A stretch of 36,338 nt of DNA from Pirellulales bacterium. Its GTDB lineage: Bacteria; Planctomycetota; Planctomycetia; Pirellulales; JALHPA01. The stretch's first letter is position 1; each line of letters starts with the position of its first letter. The notes beneath the pieces are model-generated. The model searched no databases and was not told the DNA's origin. It worked only from the letters and a program-made list of their open reading frames with translations. Below are positions 1 through 8,577 of the stretch, one piece after another. The translations under genes and the position numbers were made by a program. Location of the stretch: the NCBI GenBank assembly GCA_033762255.1, contig JANRLT010000046.1:1-36338 (forward strand). Reading direction: 5' to 3'.

Positions 1-508
1 CACTCGCCGATCAAGCCGTAGCGGCGACGTTCCGGCGCCATGTTTCCAGTAGGAGGCGACGCAGTAGCCGGTATTCCCCCGTCCGGCGAGTTCAACTCGC
101 CCTTCCCCCGTACCGGCGAGTTCCACTCGCTGATCTGGCATTTATTTAACCGCGACGCGCCGCGGAGCGCGGTATTTGGTTTTTGGCGACTGGTTTTTGG
201 TGATTTGCTCCTTCACCAAGCCGCCGATGGCATCGGCGATCCACGCCACCGTAGGTCCCGCTCGCCGAGCGGGACTGTGGTATCTGTTTAGCCGCGACGC
301 GCAGCGGAGCGCGGTCTCAATAGCGCCGATCTGCTATCTGTTTAGCCTCAACGCGTAGCGGAGCGCGGTTTTTGGTTGCTGGTTTTTGGTATTTAGCGTT
401 TGGAGTTTATCAACGTGCCCAGCTCCGGAGGAGCGACATCTTTATAGCCCACGATATTGACCAATCCTCCCAATTCTTAATTCTTCATTTTTAATTCTTA
501 ATTGCCTT
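1..508. repeat. Left arm of a large inverted repeat, with REP-type hairpin array
   Basis: This stretch is the reverse complement, with small differences, of 1935-2470. The match runs through the hairpin units at 18-150, a block with the GGTCCCGCT palindrome at 251-276, a block around 430-460 containing a CTCCGGAG palindrome, and an AT-rich block at about 470-505. The left arm carries roughly 105 bp extra near 290-400, made of two further copies of a GCGGAGCGCGGT motif. Hairpin units begin at 18 (GTAG), 49 (GTAG), 81 (GTCC) and 110 (GTAC), with spacings of 31, 32 and 29 bp. The window starts inside this arm, so its true end is unknown. No convincing gene is present. Confidence 0.85.
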
Positions 509-509
509 C

Positions 510-654
510 AGCGGGTAGCCCCGATCATTCACCGGGTATCCAAGGAACTTGTTCCTTGGCCGCGCAGCGGCAAGAAGCAGTTTTAGAGTAGTTCGGCTAC
601 AACCAATTTGCTTCTTGTGCTGGGCACACGGGAACAAGTTCCCGTGCCACCCGC
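510..654 (+). repeat. 145-bp direct repeat, copy 1 (REPIN-like)
   Basis: It matches 1304-1448 in the same orientation with about five mismatches. Each copy carries a 9-bp-stem palindrome near each end, one of the form CCAAGGAAC-tt-GTTCCTTGG and the other CACGGGAAC-aa-GTTCCCGTG. Inner arms (GGCAAGAAGCA and TGCTTCTTG) also pair across a short centre that holds a small GTAG/CTAC hairpin. The whole element could therefore fold into one long cruciform. Two palindromes in opposite orientation joined by a spacer is the layout of a REPIN or a small MITE. No coding potential is recognised. Confidence 0.85.
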
Positions 655-856
655 AAAGAATAAACCAGTACCCGGTACGCGCCGAACGGGAAAATCTGTG
701 CTTCGCTGTGCGTGTGTAGTGGAATGTTTGCAAATTCATCATGGGTCGGCAGCGAGTAACGGCATATCTACCTCTTCAGGCTTACGATTTGCCAGATTCA
801 ATTGCGTCATTTTGGGGTTGCACTAATTTTGGCACAGGACGGACAGGATATTTTGT

Positions 857-1183
857 TTACTTATATGAAATGGAATTGGTTGAAGAATTGAATACAATCT
901 CATAAAAATGAGCTGGCTCACCAAGTGTAATATGATATTTGTCACCATACACATCGACCTTGTTTATTGAGGCATTGGGATACCAATCAATAACTTTCAC
1001 TGCTAATATTTTACCTTGTTGTCTAACCTCAATGGCAAGACCAGGAAGATCGAGTGGGTCGGTACGATCACAGAGCACAAATTCATATTTACCAGCTTGA
1101 ATTGTTTGGATGTCATAGCCCGAACAACCAACAAAGCTCAAAAAGAGAATGCCCAAGCCAAACAACACAAAACGACACCGCAT
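857..1183 (-). CDS. Small predicted lipoprotein, function unknown
   Basis: This is a 108-residue protein when started at the ATG at 1183. An upstream in-frame start at 1285 is possible, but it would bury the signal sequence. The N terminus is short and basic (MRCRF), followed by a hydrophobic stretch and a lipobox-like LSFVGC with Cys20, so an outer- or inner-membrane lipoprotein is expected. The remaining ~88 residues look like a small beta-rich domain with alternating hydrophobics. I do not recognise the family. The gene looks more AT-rich than the housekeeping genes to its right. It sits alone between two 145-bp direct repeats inside a large inverted repeat, which suggests acquired or mobile DNA. 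Being bracketed this way is seen directly; mobility is inference. Confidence 0.6.
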   Translation of the reverse strand: MRCRFVLFGLGILFLSFVGCSGYDIQTIQAGKYEFVLCDRTDPLDLPGLAIEVRQQGKILAVKVIDWYPNASINKVDVYGDKYHITLGEPAHFYEIVFNSSTNSISYK

Positions 1184-1303
1184 TCCTACATTGAACAAAG
1201 CAGTAATTCTTGATTGACCCGATTTCGTCGGTGCCATCAGGATTTGGGTGAAAGTTAGAAAGTAGGGTTTATATAACATGTGCATTGAAAATTGTATTAA
1301 GGT

Positions 1304-1448
1304 AGCGGGTAGCCCCGATCATTCACCGGGTATCCAAGGAACTTGTTCCTTGGCCGCGCAGCGGCAAGAAGCAGTTTTAGAATAGTTCGGCTACAACTAA
1401 TTTGCTTCATGTGCTGCGCACACGGGAACAAGTTCCCTTGCCACCCGC
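1304..1448 (+). repeat. 145-bp direct repeat, copy 2 (REPIN-like)
   Basis: This is the second copy of the element at 510-654, about 96% identical by eye, in the same orientation and 649 bp downstream of the first. The end palindromes are kept, with one stem change in the right-hand palindrome (cccttgcc where copy 1 has cccgtgcc). Together the two copies bracket the lipoprotein gene. Similar stem architecture with sequence drift suggests the folded form matters more than the exact bases; this is inference. Confidence 0.85.
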
Positions 1449-1934
1449 GGTACCGCCGATCCCAGGAGTAAACAACGTAGCAATTATCGGCTTTGGTCCA
1501 GCGCTGGCGGTTGCCGTGGGCGTCGTAAAGGTAGGTTCCCTGGTCGGCATCCTCAGGCAATATTATCGAGTGGCGACGGGGGGCGGTCAAGCAAAATCAG
1601 GCCATGGGAAATGTGGAATTACTTTAGGTCAATGTATTGACATATGTACAGTAATAGTGTAAGGTAGTGGAAGGGTGATTTGCGGCGTGGCGGCAGAAGC
1701 ATTTAACCAAATACCAAAAGCCAGCAACCAAAAACTATTCCTCCATTTTCCACATGCCCTCACCCCGTCCCTCTCCCGATAAGACGTTGTCACAAATAGA
1801 AAGTAACTATCGGGAGAGGGGGGATTCGCCGCTGCGCGGCTAATAGAGATAGGGGCGGTGTTTTGTGTACCCCGGGTAGTCGCTGCGCTCCAGCCCGGTG
1901 CAAAGGGTTGCAACCGCTGCGCGGGAGGAGGGGA
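1449..1934. other. Gene-poor spacer with a strong hairpin
   Basis: No convincing gene is seen here. A minus-strand reading frame at about 1449-1590 contains a short stretch resembling an RHS/YD-type motif (LYDAHGNR), which may be a gene remnant. A 13-bp perfect inverted repeat, CCCTCTCCCGATA at 1769-1781 against 1808-1820, encloses a 26-base loop. It resembles the widespread CCCTCTCCC-type intergenic repeats of many bacteria. The right inverted-repeat arm follows. Confidence 0.5.
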
Positions 1935-2470
1935 AGGCAATTAAGAATTAAAAATGAAGAATTAAGAATTGGGAGGATTGGTGAATATCGTGGGCTAGAA
2001 AGATAGCGCTCCTCCGGAGCTGCGTATTTTGCCAAAAGCCAAACACCAGATACCCAGTCCCGCTCGGCGAGCGGGACCTACGGTGGCGTGGATCGCCGAT
2101 GCCATCGGCGGCTTGGTGAAGGAGCAATTCACCAAAAACCAGTCGCCAAAAACCAAATACCGCGTTCCGCGGCGCGTCGCGGTTAAATAAATACCAGATC
2201 GGCGAGTGAAACTCGCCGCTACGGCATGATCGGCGAGGAAAACTCGTCGGTACGGGGGGATCGGCGAGTGGAACTCGCCGTTACGGGGAAAATCGGCGAC
2301 AGAATCGCCTCCTACAGGAAACATGGCGACGAAACGTCGCCGGTACGAGGAAATCGGCGACAGAAACTCGCCGCTACGGGGAAAATCGGCGACAGAGTCG
2401 CCTCCTACAGGAAACATGGCGACGGAACGTCGCCGCTACGGCATAATCGGCGAGTGGAACTCGTCGGTAC
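1935..2470. repeat. Right arm of a large inverted repeat, with REP hairpin array
   Basis: This is the counterpart of 1-508 in inverted orientation. It contains the AT-rich block (about 1936-1975), the CTCCGGAG palindrome block (about 2010-2030), a GTAG-headed palindrome with an AGTCCCGCT/AGCGGGAC stem (about 2056-2082) and a copy of the GCCGATGGCATCGGC motif (about 2096-2116). It then continues into the nine-unit hairpin array at 2192-2470. The two arms enclose about 1.4 kb. Confidence 0.85.
2192..2470 (-). repeat. Nine tandem 31-bp REP-like hairpin units
   Basis: Read on the minus strand from 2470 to 2192 there are nine consecutive units, each exactly 31 bp. Every unit begins GTA(G/C/A), is followed by a GC-rich stem such as GGCGAGT..ACTCGCC or GGCGACG..GTCGCC, and ends in a short less-conserved tail. 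Stem halves change together, so most units keep pairing even when the sequence differs between GAG/CTC and GAC/GTC types. A GTAG tetranucleotide 5' of a palindrome is the known signature of REP elements processed by RAYT transposases. The first base of the array is the last base of the hydrolase stop codon (2470-2472). It may act as the transcript 3' end of that gene. Confidence 0.85.
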
Positions 2471-4803
2471 TAATTCTCCACCACGGCCCAAAAGGGGTGC
2501 TGGCGCTCGCCGCGGGTGCGCACATCCTCGAGCAATATTTCCTCGCTGGCGGGAATGGACTTCCCCCGCACCAGCGATTGGCCATTGTAGATAATCTTGA
2601 TTTCGCTATTAAAACTAACCATTTCGGGACTGAGCCAAATGCTAACTTTGGCTTGCGCCGGACCGCGAATAATGACCGAGTTCCCTTTGATCTCTTGTTC
2701 GATTTCCACGCCGCGGGCCATGTTTTGCACGCCAAAATCCCGCACCTCCAGCGACCAAAAGTAGTTATCCGTCGGCCGGCGGGTGGTGATTTTGTATTTT
2801 GCCGGAAATAACCGCAAATCCCGCGCGCGGTTCTTGCGATTCATCCAGTCAAACAGTCGCAGGATTTCATCGGAAAAGTTTTCGTGCCCCCGTCCCAAAT
2901 ACTGCACCACGGTAATATCAAACGCGCGGCTGAAATATTTGTCCCAGTGGGGCGCGTTGACCTTGATCACGCCGCAGTCCAATTCCCCATGCACAAAATA
3001 CAACGGCAGAATCGACGCGTTTTGTTGGTAAAAGGCCACCGACTCCTTGATGGCCATCCCATTGATCGGAATTACTCCCGCCCACAGGTCGGGGTGTGAC
3101 AGGCCGATATCCCAGGCGGCGTTCGCTCCCTGGGAGTGGCCGGATAAAAAGATTCGGTCGCTGTCGATATTGAATCGGCGGCAAGCGTCGCGGAGGGTCT
3201 TGGTGACGCGTTCATGTTCCTCCGGACTAGCGCTGTAGGCGCCATCGGTATAGGCCGGGGCAATGACAATATATCCATGCCGCGTGGCCTGGCCAAACCT
3301 TCCCCGGGGAGTGGCTTCTCCTGCCCACCAGGTCAGTTCCTGCGCGGGTGTCATCCCCTGCGCGTGCAGACAGACAATCGCCGGGTAGCTGCGGTAAGGA
3401 TCGTATTCCGGCGGCAGCAAGACCTGATAGCTGTAGTTGGGTTGGTTGGGTTGGCCGGGAACTTCCAATGTTTGAACTTCTTTCAATTCCGCCGCCGGAG
3501 GGAGGGGCCAGACAGGAGTCATGTGGCGAATGATCCGCGTGAGCAACTCCACGGAGTTCGCTTCTTCTTGTTGGATTAGCTGTAGCAGTTCAGCCCGTTT
3601 AAGCGAGTTTTTTTCCAGCAAATAATCCCGCACCAGATTGCGCGTCTTATATAACGATAGCCCTACCAACGGATTATTTAACGCCGAATTTGGCCCCGCC
3701 AGCCAGCCGGTCACCGCCAGGGCCAGCTTTTGCTCATCGCGCAGGTTTTTATCACCGCGCAAATTTTCGTACGGGGCCAGTCGCTCGATATTATGCCGGC
3801 TCAGTTCGCGGCAAATTTCGGCAACGGGTTCCGCCCACAACTCGCGGGTGCCGCTGGGTAGATCAGCCGCCAATTTACCTAGTTCGGCGATCAGGGCGTC
3901 CCGGCGGACCGTCAATTGCTCGTCTTCTTCTAAAATTTGCTTGATTTGTTGCTGCGTGACGCCGCTCAGACCCTCCTGGGGAAATTGCCGCAGCAGGCTA
4001 TTCGCCAGTTGGTGTTGACCGCTATTGCGCCGCAGTTCGATTTCCCGCAGAAGTGTCTTGGCCCCCAGTTGTTGAATTGTTCCCAACACCTGCTTGGGCA
4101 GGGGATCATCGGGAAAAGTTTTGGCCAGATCCTGCAACTCGACTTCGGCATCGCGGTAGCGTTCGGCATCGATCAGCAGACGGACCAGCTTGAGCCGATG
4201 GTTGAGGTTAGGCTCTGTCCCTCCCTGAAATTTGCGGACAATTTTACTCAGGGTATCGCGGGGAATACTGCTAGTGGCGATGCGCATATCCCAGACCAAA
4301 TTACCCCCGGCGTTTAGGCCCTCCACCTTGGCCCAGCGGGAGGTCAGGGTGGTGATCCCCTGGATCACCTTGACCGGCCCGGCGGCGGTGGAGATCTCCA
4401 CGGTGCGGCGGCCAAATTCGTCAAAGGGTTGCATCCCCAAAAACGGCCCGACACAGGCGACGCGGTTGTCGCCATCCGCGACGCGTTGGGGAATTTTGAT
4501 TTTTTCCAGCGGATCGGCGGCGGGCTTGAACGTGTTTTCGCGTAGCAGGCGATAGGGCACAAAGGTGCGTGTCAGGTCATTGTCGCATAAAAAAATCGGG
4601 GTCGAGGCCTCGGGATCGATATTCGCCAGGGGGTCCTCGGCCGTTTTAGAGATTCTGGCGAACTGCCCATCCAGCACCCGCCCATCGCGATGCACAATTT
4701 CATCGGCGGGAGCCTGGGGTGCGGCCCAGAAACCGCACAGCCCCAGCATGAAGATCGCTGGGGGGATTTTCCAATCGAGATGCCCGCCTGCCGCGCTAGC
4801 CAT
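2470..4803 (-). CDS. Secreted alpha/beta hydrolase (esterase/peptidase-like) with long N-terminal region
   Basis: This is a 777-residue protein. A hydrophobic N-terminal segment (about residues 12-32, ending AAPQAPADE) looks like a signal peptide, so a periplasmic or outer location is expected. Residues ~35-450 carry no motif I recognise; they are helical in places and may be TPR-like around residues 200-270. The C-terminal third is an alpha/beta hydrolase of the dienelactone hydrolase/PHB-depolymerase/prolyl-oligopeptidase type. It has the nucleophile elbow GHSQG near residue 554, a likely acid in HGELDCG and a likely histidine in GRGHENF. A beta-rich tail follows. The substrate cannot be told from sequence. 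The stop codon abuts the REP array at 2192-2470. The gene is transcribed away from the next genes, which start at 5015, so the two sides have divergent promoters in 4804-5014. Confidence 0.88.
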   Translation of the reverse strand: MASAAGGHLDWKIPPAIFMLGLCGFWAAPQAPADEIVHRDGRVLDGQFARISKTAEDPLANIDPEASTPIFLCDNDLTRTFVPYRLLRENTFKPAADPLEKIKIPQRVADGDNRVACVGPFLGMQPFDEFGRRTVEISTAAGPVKVIQGITTLTSRWAKVEGLNAGGNLVWDMRIATSSIPRDTLSKIVRKFQGGTEPNLNHRLKLVRLLIDAERYRDAEVELQDLAKTFPDDPLPKQVLGTIQQLGAKTLLREIELRRNSGQHQLANSLLRQFPQEGLSGVTQQQIKQILEEDEQLTVRRDALIAELGKLAADLPSGTRELWAEPVAEICRELSRHNIERLAPYENLRGDKNLRDEQKLALAVTGWLAGPNSALNNPLVGLSLYKTRNLVRDYLLEKNSLKRAELLQLIQQEEANSVELLTRIIRHMTPVWPLPPAAELKEVQTLEVPGQPNQPNYSYQVLLPPEYDPYRSYPAIVCLHAQGMTPAQELTWWAGEATPRGRFGQATRHGYIVIAPAYTDGAYSASPEEHERVTKTLRDACRRFNIDSDRIFLSGHSQGANAAWDIGLSHPDLWAGVIPINGMAIKESVAFYQQNASILPLYFVHGELDCGVIKVNAPHWDKYFSRAFDITVVQYLGRGHENFSDEILRLFDWMNRKNRARDLRLFPAKYKITTRRPTDNYFWSLEVRDFGVQNMARGVEIEQEIKGNSVIIRGPAQAKVSIWLSPEMVSFNSEIKIIYNGQSLVRGKSIPASEEILLEDVRTRGERQHPFWAVVEN

Positions 4804-5014
4804 AACTGTTCCCTGTTCCAGATTTTGCCGGGATTTTCCATCCAGGTTTTATTGTGGAATGTTTAAGTCCGGTTGGCAATCAAAACCGGCGACTCGGCAA
4901 AAAAAGCCTGGATTTTTCTTTATCCGCCCCACGATTGGACCCTGGCCCTGCCTCGTGGTTATAATCAGTATATTCACGGCAATCGGACGCCGTTAGGTTA
5001 ACTCCCGCCCGACG

Positions 5015-5248
5015 GTGTTATTTGTGATATCCCGACGCTGGTTATTGCGGTTGATCGCCGGAGCATTGGCTTGGCCAATTTTATTGACGGTGCTGTTTTT
5101 GGTGGAACAGTTGCTAGCCGCCCTGGGCGATACCACCGGCGCGTTTTGGCTGCGTCGGTGTGCTATCTTTGGATTGGCCGTGTGGGGGGCTAATTTGGTC
5201 GGCCTGTTGGTGGTGACCGCCATTCGCCAATTGCGGCAGTCCAACTAG
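5015..5248 (+). CDS. Small two-helix membrane protein, function unknown
   Basis: This 77-residue protein starts at a GTG; a strong ribosome site is not visible. It has two hydrophobic segments of about 20 residues (roughly residues 10-37 and 47-70), a basic N terminus (SRRWLLR) and a basic C terminus (RQLRQSN). That fits a small inner-membrane hairpin protein with both ends in the cytoplasm. It lies 32 bp upstream of the zinc-ribbon gene on the same strand and may be co-transcribed with it. The family is unknown. The length and the clean membrane pattern support a real gene, but the GTG start and small size leave doubt. Confidence 0.6.
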   Translation: MLFVISRRWLLRLIAGALAWPILLTVLFLVEQLLAALGDTTGAFWLRRCAIFGLAVWGANLVGLLVVTAIRQLRQSN

Positions 5249-5280
5249 ACGCTTCTCCCTTTTAATATCAATACAGCGCT

Positions 5281-6768
5281 ATGCCGGTTCGGTTTCCTTG
5301 CAACGATTGTGGGCAAATGCTGGGGATCGGCACGCGCAAAATCGGAGCAGAAATTCAATGCCCCCGCTGCGGCAAACCGCTTATAGTCCCGGACGAAGTA
5401 CTGGCCGAAAAGCTGTGCCAGCAGCGGCGCCCCCAACCGACGGCAAATTCCCCGGCAAGTTGGGATACTCCTCCCGAGATTTCCCTACCCCGTGAACGGA
5501 TTCAGGCCTTTGAATCCGACGATGTCGAGCAAATCTTGCAGGCCCTGGACAATTTGGCTTCACCCGTTGCGCCACAACCACGACAGCAAATTCCTCCTCC
5601 CCCACCGCCTGCTACACCACCCACGCCTCCTCGTTCTCCAGGCTCTCGTCCTTCACAAACCAGCCAACCCACCGTGCAGCCCCGGCCCACGATCGCGGGG
5701 CATTCGCCCGAGGCAAAACCCCGTAACGGACACAAAGCCCCGCTAAATTCCTCCAACGCCAAAACCGTTCAAGCCCGGATTGTGAAGACTTCCGCTCCTC
5801 CGAGCGTGCCCCGGTCTGTGTCGCCGCCATCCTCCCCGGCTAGTTTAACTCCTCTGCCCAGTCTGGATGAGGATTCGCTTTTGGATGCTGACATGTCCGA
5901 CGCGGTGGTCGTGGATAATCCCGTACTACAGCAACAGGTCCCCAGTGTCGAACGGCTGTTAAATGGCGAAGCCACGATGGTGACGGGTTTAACAAATAAA
6001 TCCCGCGAAAACCTGGCTCCCCCAACCCCTCCGGCCTCAAAAACCGCGACATCCGTCGGAAATAGCGCCTTTCCCGCGTCTGCGGTTGAACACCAGCATG
6101 GCATCGCATCCATAGCGGTCCCCCCGGCTGCGGTTGCGGTCTCTTCCCCTACGACACCCGACGTCCCGGATGACCTTCCCGGTGGTATCTGGATCACCCA
6201 TCGCACGCTTTACACCCAAATCGCCCTCTTACTGGGGCTGTCGTGCGCCACCTATTTCTTAGGCTGGTTGATCGGTGCCCGGGGAACGATGCAAGCCGAG
6301 TCCATTCAACAGGCTCAACGCCAGCAGCCCGCGCAACTCTCGGTGACGATAACTTATAAAGACGACCAAAAGCGCAATACCAAGGATGCCGGCGCGCTCG
6401 TGCTGATCTGGCCCGTGGATAGCCAACCCCTCAATCCGCTGGATTTGGAAGGATTTCGGCCCCAGGACGCGGATTTACCGGTCGATGCCCCCGCGCGCAC
6501 GATCATTCAGCAAATGGGAGGAATTGTGGCCCGCAGTGACGCCGGGGGAACCGTGACAGGTGTCACCCTTCCTAAAAGCGGCGATTTCTTTGTGCTCATT
6601 GTTTCCGCCCATGCCCGCCGCCCGCCGGGGGAAAAGATCAAAGATAACGAACTGGCCATCTTGGGCCGCTTATTCGCCGACAAGGCCCCCGACGTGCTGG
6701 GGGAGGCGGCTTACCGCTTTACAAAAAAACAGCTCAGCGGGCCGCAGGTTTTGCACCAGGCGTTTTAG
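5281..6768 (+). CDS. Zinc-ribbon protein with Pro-rich linker and single membrane anchor
   Basis: This is a 495-residue protein. Residues ~5-37 form a zinc ribbon with two CxxC pairs (CNDCG and CPRCGKP), a type common at the N terminus of planctomycete regulators and kinases. Residues ~85-300 are low-complexity and rich in Pro, Ser and Ala, suggesting a flexible cytoplasmic linker. A membrane helix lies near residues 310-335 (LLLGLSCATYFLGWLIG). The C-terminal ~140 residues form an extracytoplasmic domain of unknown family, probably beta-rich (VTITYKDD...VLIWPVD). A cytoplasmic metal-binding head, linker and external sensor-like domain suggest a signalling or envelope role, which is inference. 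The gene is convergent with epmA, with only 2 bp between stop codons. Confidence 0.85.
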   Translation: MPVRFPCNDCGQMLGIGTRKIGAEIQCPRCGKPLIVPDEVLAEKLCQQRRPQPTANSPASWDTPPEISLPRERIQAFESDDVEQILQALDNLASPVAPQPRQQIPPPPPPATPPTPPRSPGSRPSQTSQPTVQPRPTIAGHSPEAKPRNGHKAPLNSSNAKTVQARIVKTSAPPSVPRSVSPPSSPASLTPLPSLDEDSLLDADMSDAVVVDNPVLQQQVPSVERLLNGEATMVTGLTNKSRENLAPPTPPASKTATSVGNSAFPASAVEHQHGIASIAVPPAAVAVSSPTTPDVPDDLPGGIWITHRTLYTQIALLLGLSCATYFLGWLIGARGTMQAESIQQAQRQQPAQLSVTITYKDDQKRNTKDAGALVLIWPVDSQPLNPLDLEGFRPQDADLPVDAPARTIIQQMGGIVARSDAGGTVTGVTLPKSGDFFVLIVSAHARRPPGEKIKDNELAILGRLFADKAPDVLGEAAYRFTKKQLSGPQVLHQAF

Positions 6769-6770
6769 CA

Positions 6771-7799
6771 TCAGGCCCGGTCCCAGGGAAAAGGGAGCAC
6801 GCTGGCCAGCGATTGCCCTTCTACCAGCAGCATCAGCAACCGATCCACCCCCAGGGCACAGCCGCTACAGGGGGGAATTCCCCGCTCCATGGCGGCCAGT
6901 AAACGGTTTTCCCCGGGCAAGGGAGGTTTGCCATCCGCCACCCGCAATTCGTTATTTCGTTCGATGCGCTGGCGCAGGATCGCCGGATCGAGTAGTTCAT
7001 GGTAACCATTGGCCAGCTCGATCCCTCGATAATACAGTTCAAAGCGTTCCGCCACGGGGGGTTGATCTGGCCGGACACGGGCTAGCGCCGCCTGGCTAGC
7101 AGGAAAATCATACAGGATCACGGGGACCGTGACTCCTAATCGCGGTTGCACCAGTTCGGTTAGCAAATAGTCCAACCAACCATCCTGATCATCCCCCAAA
7201 CCGGGGGGGGGAGCTAAATGAAGTTTCAGGGCACATTGTCGCAACTGGTTAACTGTGCCGGTGTGGGGGCAAACTCCGGTGGCATCCTTAAAGGCCGTTC
7301 CATAACTCAAACGCGCGCAAGGGGCCAAGGGAAACACAAACTGGGCCAACTCCGCCAATAAGTCCATGCCCGCCGCATAATCATCCCCCACGCGATACCA
7401 TTCGAGCATGGTAAATTCCGGATTATGCAATGGTCCCACTTCTCCTTGGCGAAAGACCTTGGCCAATTGAAAAATAGCGGTTAATTCGGGCAAGAGCAGC
7501 AACCGCTTCATGCCAAATTCAGGGGAGGTCTGCAAATAGCGCAGTCCGGAGGATGGTGCCACTTTTGCGGGATTGTGCAATGCGCCCTCTGTGGAAACGA
7601 CAAAGGGATCAAGATGCCGGTCGACCACGGTATCCCGCGATAGTACGGGTGTTTCCACCTCCAGAAAATGGCGTTGGGTAAAAAACTGCCGTAGCCGCGC
7701 CAGCCACTCCGCGCGCATCATGAGGATATCCGCGGATATCGCCGGCACATCGTCTGGTGGGGAGATGGCGCTCAATTTTTTCCAGATTTCTCGCGGCAA
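6771..7799 (-). CDS. EF-P lysyl-lysine ligase EpmA (PoxA/GenX)
   Basis: This 342-residue protein is a stand-alone class II lysyl-tRNA synthetase paralogue lacking the anticodon-binding domain, the usual ~325-residue EpmA layout. Visible motifs are the class II motif 2 region (FRQGEVGPLHNPEFTMLEWY), the product-pocket segment ELANGYHEL and motif 3 (GCALGVDRLLML). EpmA attaches (R)-beta-lysine to a conserved lysine of elongation factor P, helping ribosomes pass polyproline stretches. Its partners epmB (lysine 2,3-aminomutase) and efp are not in this window. Several proteins here are Pro-rich, for example the zinc-ribbon neighbour, so the need for EF-P modification is plausible but inferred. The ATG at 7799 is used; no strong ribosome site precedes it. 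Confidence 0.93.
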   Translation of the reverse strand: MPREIWKKLSAISPPDDVPAISADILMMRAEWLARLRQFFTQRHFLEVETPVLSRDTVVDRHLDPFVVSTEGALHNPAKVAPSSGLRYLQTSPEFGMKRLLLLPELTAIFQLAKVFRQGEVGPLHNPEFTMLEWYRVGDDYAAGMDLLAELAQFVFPLAPCARLSYGTAFKDATGVCPHTGTVNQLRQCALKLHLAPPPGLGDDQDGWLDYLLTELVQPRLGVTVPVILYDFPASQAALARVRPDQPPVAERFELYYRGIELANGYHELLDPAILRQRIERNNELRVADGKPPLPGENRLLAAMERGIPPCSGCALGVDRLLMLLVEGQSLASVLPFPWDRA

Positions 7800-8253
7800 A
7801 TGACTGCGCGGGGGGGGGGATACTTTATGAAAGGCCGCGGAATCTGATCGTTTGGCATTTGAATTGGACGATTTTCGCCCACTGTGTCAATTTAAACTAA
7901 GCCTCCACCACCCCATTAGGGGTAGTGTACTATCTGAATCTCCATGATGAAATAAGTTGCGGGGAACGGTAAAGTCATAGCTAGGACTCCATGAACGTAA
8001 CAATAGTGCTTTCAAGCCGTTACAGTGTGCAACGCCCTGATCCTCCCTAAGCTTTTGCTTACATTTTTGGCATAATTATCATGCAAACTGGCAAAATTTA
8101 TAGCATTTTTTACCACCGCGCCCACTTTTGGAACTTTACTTGCAAATTATACCTTTACGTCAGATGTAAATTACTAAGGGCATGACTAATGATCACAATC
8201 CCTGGTATCAGTGTTTTACTGACGGGAATACGTCATCCAAACGGAGGAATAAG
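7800..8253. other. Intergenic region between epmA and a small secreted-protein gene
   Basis: These ~450 bp without a gene hold the divergent 5' regions of epmA (minus) and of the Tyr/Gly-rich protein (plus). A run of nine G bases lies at about 7811-7819. The AT-rich part (about 8040-8170) is the likely promoter zone for the plus-strand gene, but I see no confident -35/-10 pair. The plus-strand gene has an unusually good ribosome-binding site, GGAGG at 8243-8247, seven bases before its ATG. Confidence 0.5.
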
Positions 8254-8577
8254 ATGAAGAAGTTATTGTTAATTTTTGGTTTGGCGGTGGGCTCTGTTTT
8301 TACCAGTACGCCTACCGTGGAAGCTGACTGGGCATATCGCCAGCCACAACGTTATTATTCAAACTATCGTGGCTCCGCACCGGTGTATCGCAATTACAAC
8401 TACGGTTATAACAATTATTACCGTCCTTATTATGGCGGCTACTATAACCGGGGATATTATGGTCCGGGTTATCGCGGGTATTACCCCAATCGGTTCTACG
8501 GTAACTATCCTTACCGGGGGGGTAACTATGTGCAGTTTGGCACGCGAAATTTGAACTTTGGAATCGGCACTTGGTAA
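8254..8577 (+). CDS. Small secreted Tyr/Gly/Asn-rich protein
   Basis: This is a 107-residue protein. The ATG at 8254 is chosen because GGAGG lies just upstream and because it gives a textbook signal peptide: KK, then LLLIFGLAVGSVF, with likely cleavage after VEA. The mature part is almost all Tyr, Gly, Asn, Arg and Pro (YYRPYYGGYYNRGYYG). It ends in FGTRNLNFGIGTW, closely resembling the end of the His-rich protein at 9368-9667 (FQNRNFSVGFGSW). The composition suggests a structural or surface protein, possibly forming an extended or aggregating layer. The function is unknown. The strong ribosome site suggests high expression. A small two-helix membrane protein gene on the opposite strand lies between it and its paralogue. 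Confidence 0.8.
   Translation: MKKLLLIFGLAVGSVFTSTPTVEADWAYRQPQRYYSNYRGSAPVYRNYNYGYNNYYRPYYGGYYNRGYYGPGYRGYYPNRFYGNYPYRGGNYVQFGTRNLNFGIGTW

Noticed and set aside
1449-1590. RHS/YD-repeat protein gene on the minus strand
   Set aside because: Only a short LYDAHGNR-like stretch is seen; the frame runs into the 145-bp repeat and has no complete domain. At most a remnant.
2192-2470. CRISPR array (regular 31-bp period)
   Set aside because: Units abut without unique spacers, and the variation lies within the palindromes. No cas genes are in the window.
8070-8110. Sigma-54 promoter (TGGCAT...TGC and TGGCAA...AGC) before the Tyr/Gly-rich gene
   Set aside because: The spacing between the GG and GC elements is one to two bases off the strict -24/-12 distance.
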